A DNA stretch of 7,037 bases. It comes from Nitrosarchaeum sp. (lineage in GTDB: Archaea > Thermoproteota > Nitrososphaeria > Nitrososphaerales > Nitrosopumilaceae). This document shows, piece after piece, positions 5,753 to 7,037 of the stretch. Below the pieces are notes generated by a model that ran no database searches, was not told the DNA's origin, and worked only from the letters and a program-made list of their open reading frames with translations. Where the stretch lies: assembly GCA_016234975.1 (NCBI GenBank), contig JACRND010000189.1, forward strand, positions 1 to 7,037, written 5' to 3'. The translations under genes and the position numbers were made by a program. Every line of letters begins with the position of its first letter. Position 1 is the stretch's first letter.

Positions 5753-6162
5753 TAGGATTGTTTTTGGTTTGAATAATGTAAATATGAATGATTTTTTAGA
5801 TAAGCTAAAAGAATATTTTGAGATTGAGGAAATTGAAGGTATAAATAAATTTCTGTTTCTAATATTGCACCTTTTGTAATGATGCCTCTTCTTTGGTAAT
5901 CATTGTTTGTAGAATTTTCTAATACTTTGAGAATTTTTATTTTCTTTACTTTGGAATCTCCTGATGCCAAATTAACAAAATCAATTGTTTTCAAAGCTGT
6001 TTTTTTATTATTGCCTCTTACCCGTCTTGTGATTGTGACTTGAGCTCCTGTAACTGATTCGTTTGGATATCTATCTATTTCATATTTTCTTCGAATTCTT
6101 GCAGGGTGTCTTCTTCCACCAGTTATTTTGCTGGTTGCAAGATTTTCTACTGATTTTCTCAC
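5734..6162 (-). CDS. rps8e: Ribosomal protein S8e with replaced C-terminus
   Basis: Residues 1-104 are canonical archaeal S8e, a small-subunit rRNA-binding protein: 'SKITGGRRHPARIRRKYE' (11-28), 'VRGNNKKTALKTIDFVNL' (48-65) and 'NDYQRRGIITKGAILETE' (87-104). The family then continues with about 20 residues resembling 'GKAKVTSRPGQDGVVNAV'. Here it is replaced by 38 unrelated residues rich in Tyr, Gln, Asn and Leu, with three Trp/Tyr near the end ('SYWWVQS'), up to the TAA at 5734-5736. The total of 142 residues exceeds the usual size only because of this tail. The start is GTG at 6160-6162 with an in-frame TAA at 6187 and a TATA box 25 nt upstream, hence probably leaderless. The tail is likely not native to S8e; see the substituted segment. 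Confidence 0.85.
   Translation of the reverse strand: MRKSVENLATSKITGGRRHPARIRRKYEIDRYPNESVTGAQVTITRRVRGNNKKTALKTIDFVNLASGDSKVKKIKILKVLENSTNNDYQRRGIITKGAILETEIYLYLQFPQSQNILLAYLKNHSYLHYSNQKQSYWWVQS
5748..5851. other. About 100 bp of unrelated DNA replacing the S8e 3' end and SRP19 5' end
   Basis: Between the last S8e-like codon (Glu104, about 5851) and the first SRP19-like codons (about 5731-5750), neither minus-strand frame resembles either protein. The expected content (S8e tail, stop, gap, SRP19 start) would need roughly 150-180 bp, so this is a substitution and not a simple insertion. No obvious target-site duplication or terminal inverted repeat flanks it. On the plus strand it reads as an uninterrupted, protein-like stretch: 'IVFGLNNVNMNDFLDKLK' then 'EYFEIEEIEG'. 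It could be a piece of another gene joined here. Boundaries are approximate to about 15 bp. Confidence 0.55.
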
Positions 6163-6183
6163 GAATGTTCTTTTAACTACTCT

Positions 6184-6191
6184 AATTTATA
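6184..6191 (-). promoter_or_regulatory. TATA box of the S8e gene
   Basis: The minus strand reads TATAAATT, centred about 25 nt before the GTG start at 6162. This supports both the GTG choice and a leaderless transcript for S8e, probably continuing into SRP19. Confidence 0.65.
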
Positions 6192-6199
6192 CAAAACGC

Positions 6200-6218
6200 A
6201 AAAAGTTAGGCTTAAAAA
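6200..6218 (-). terminator. Possible T-run terminator after scpB
   Basis: Two TTTTT tracts (minus strand, complement of 6214-6218 and 6200-6204) follow the scpB stop and precede the S8e TATA box, fitting an archaeal transcript end. Confidence 0.4.
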
Positions 6219-6221
6219 TAT

Positions 6222-6800
6222 TCAGTTTAGTTTACTGACCATTTCGGGTGCAGGATTTGATTCTGACATCTTTGCTGTTTTTCTTACTTTGGAAAACAGT
6301 CTTTGTTTGAGATTTTCTACATCTCCTTGTATTCCAAAATATTTTTGGAATTTTTCAGTTGTATTGTAAATTTTCAATCTGCCTACATTTTGATGAGTGA
6401 TAAAATCTAACTGTCGTAATTCTTTGAGATGTTCGTACACTCCAGAACCCCTTGTTTCTACAAGTTGTTTTGATGAAATTGGTTGCATGTATGCAATATA
6501 TGATAATGTTTTCAAAGTTGCATTTGGAAGAATAGGTTTTGATGCATATCTTTTGATAGTTGAGCTATATTCTGGTTTTAATTGAAACACATATGATCCA
6601 TCCGGAAGTGTTACTACTTCAAGTGCCTTGAAGGCTGACTTGGTCTTTTTCATTATCTCGTTGAGTAATTCAAACGTCTTTGTACGTGATTCTGTGCCTG
6701 AGGCTCTGATCAATTCTTCTATTTTTAGGGGTCTTCCAGCAGAGTAAAGTGCTGCTTCAATCCTCGCAGTTGGTTCATCATTTGTTTCGGTTTTTGCCAA
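6222..6800 (-). CDS. scpB: ScpB, segregation and condensation protein B
   Basis: A 192-residue cytoplasmic partner of the SMC-ScpA (kleisin) complex that organises and separates chromosomes. It has tandem winged helices. Repeat 1 starts 'ARIEAALYSAGRPLKIEEL' (12-30). Repeat 2 carries the ScpB signature 'LKTLSYIAYMQPIS' (96-109), then 'VETRGSGVYEHLKEL' (114-128) and 'IYNTTEKFQKYFGI' (144-157). A charged tail of about 35 residues follows. The start is TTG at 6798-6800; the frame has no ATG or GTG upstream before a TAA at 6828, and no better start downstream before the first domain. ScpA ends 54 nt upstream on the same strand, the usual scpA-scpB order. A TATAAAAT (plus strand 6816-6823) lies only about 19 nt before the TTG, closer than other boxes here, so operon transcription is more likely. 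Confidence 0.92.
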   Translation of the reverse strand: MAKTETNDEPTARIEAALYSAGRPLKIEELIRASGTESRTKTFELLNEIMKKTKSAFKALEVVTLPDGSYVFQLKPEYSSTIKRYASKPILPNATLKTLSYIAYMQPISSKQLVETRGSGVYEHLKELRQLDFITHQNVGRLKIYNTTEKFQKYFGIQGDVENLKQRLFSKVRKTAKMSESNPAPEMVSKLN

Positions 6801-6854
6801 TTGTCTCTTTTTACCTATAAAATCTACTTAAAGAAATCCTTTCTTCATTTTTGA

Positions 6855-7037
6855 TCAGATTGTTAACTTCTCTTTTATCAAAATAATTTTGATGTCCTCT
6901 TCTATCTGTTCTAGTTCTACTTTTTCATCTCTTGCTAAAAATAATATTGCAAAAAAACATCTAATCGAATCTATTTCGTCAAGATCTTTTATGATATCTT
7001 GAAGCATGCCATATCCTGTATCTAAAATTTTTCTAAT
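6855..7037 (-). CDS. scpA: ScpA (kleisin) C-terminal end, truncated by window edge
   Basis: The last 60 codons and the TGA (6855-6857) of a minus-strand gene enter from the right edge. The residues include 'DEIDSIRCFFAILFLARDEK' followed by 'VELEQIEEDIKIIL', which match the C-terminal winged helix of ScpA that contacts the SMC head (family form: xxxFLALLELxRxxxVxLxQxxxFxDI). Only the C-terminal domain is visible. Its position immediately before scpB on the same strand strongly supports the assignment. ScpA is the kleisin that closes the SMC ring. Confidence 0.8.
   Translation of the reverse strand: MRKILDTGYGMLQDIIKDLDEIDSIRCFFAILFLARDEKVELEQIEEDIKIILIKEKLTI

Noticed and set aside
5748..5851. 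Transposon, MITE or intein at the seam
   Set aside because: No terminal inverted repeats, target duplication or splicing motifs were found, and flanking gene parts are lost, not merely separated.
5679..5879. Plus-strand open frame across the S8e/SRP19 seam as a gene
   Set aside because: Its two ends are antisense to SRP19 and S8e, and there is no promoter or Shine-Dalgarno. Only the middle looks protein-like, so it is reported as a foreign fragment and not as a gene.
6397..6585. Plus-strand open frame opposite scpB
   Set aside because: Antisense to the conserved ScpB core.

Overview
The window looks like a chromosomal segment of an ammonia-oxidising thaumarchaeon (Nitrosopumilus-like). The DNA is AT-rich, about one third G+C by eye. 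It carries archaeal information-processing genes: TFB, Gar1, SRP19 and ribosomal protein S8e. Several genes have a TATA box centred about 25-27 nt upstream of the start codon, the archaeal leaderless arrangement. The lineage is inferred from protein style and gene content, not from a database match.

Layout: one gene points right, the incomplete siroheme decarboxylase (AhbA/B family) at 1-510. Everything else is on the minus strand. Read in its own direction from the right edge, the order is: the ScpA C-terminus and ScpB (chromosome condensation); ribosomal protein S8e and SRP19 (ribosome and signal recognition particle); Gar1 and transcription factor B, joined by an ATGA overlap; SufC (Fe-S assembly ATPase); a DUF167/YggU protein; a chlorite-dismutase/HemQ-family haem protein; a DUF1802 protein; an aldo/keto reductase; and a small protein with a C-terminal B-box-like zinc motif. 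The last four are tightly packed and probably form one transcription unit starting at the TATA box near 3090. No tRNA, rRNA, CRISPR array, insertion sequence or integrase was seen, and no gene-free stretch exceeds about 100 bases.

The strongest oddity is the S8e/SRP19 junction at about 5735-5850. The recognisable S8e sequence stops after the 'ITKGAILETE' segment and lacks the usual C-terminal tail. The recognisable SRP19 sequence begins only at 'PSLKEL' and lacks its usual N-terminal strand. About 100 bp of unrelated DNA sits between them, and it reads most naturally as a protein fragment on the opposite strand. This is either a real substitution that damaged two core genes or an assembly chimera. 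A second oddity is the DUF1802 gene. Its homology runs right up to its own upstream stop codon, inside the end of the haem-protein gene, but no ATG, GTG or TTG lies in that conserved part.

Functional links: two haem-related families (siroheme decarboxylase and the HemQ/Cld-like protein) and an Fe-S ATPase occur within about 4 kb. This fits a cytochrome- and Fe-S-dependent lifestyle, but they are not in one operon. The rest is a housekeeping neighbourhood.
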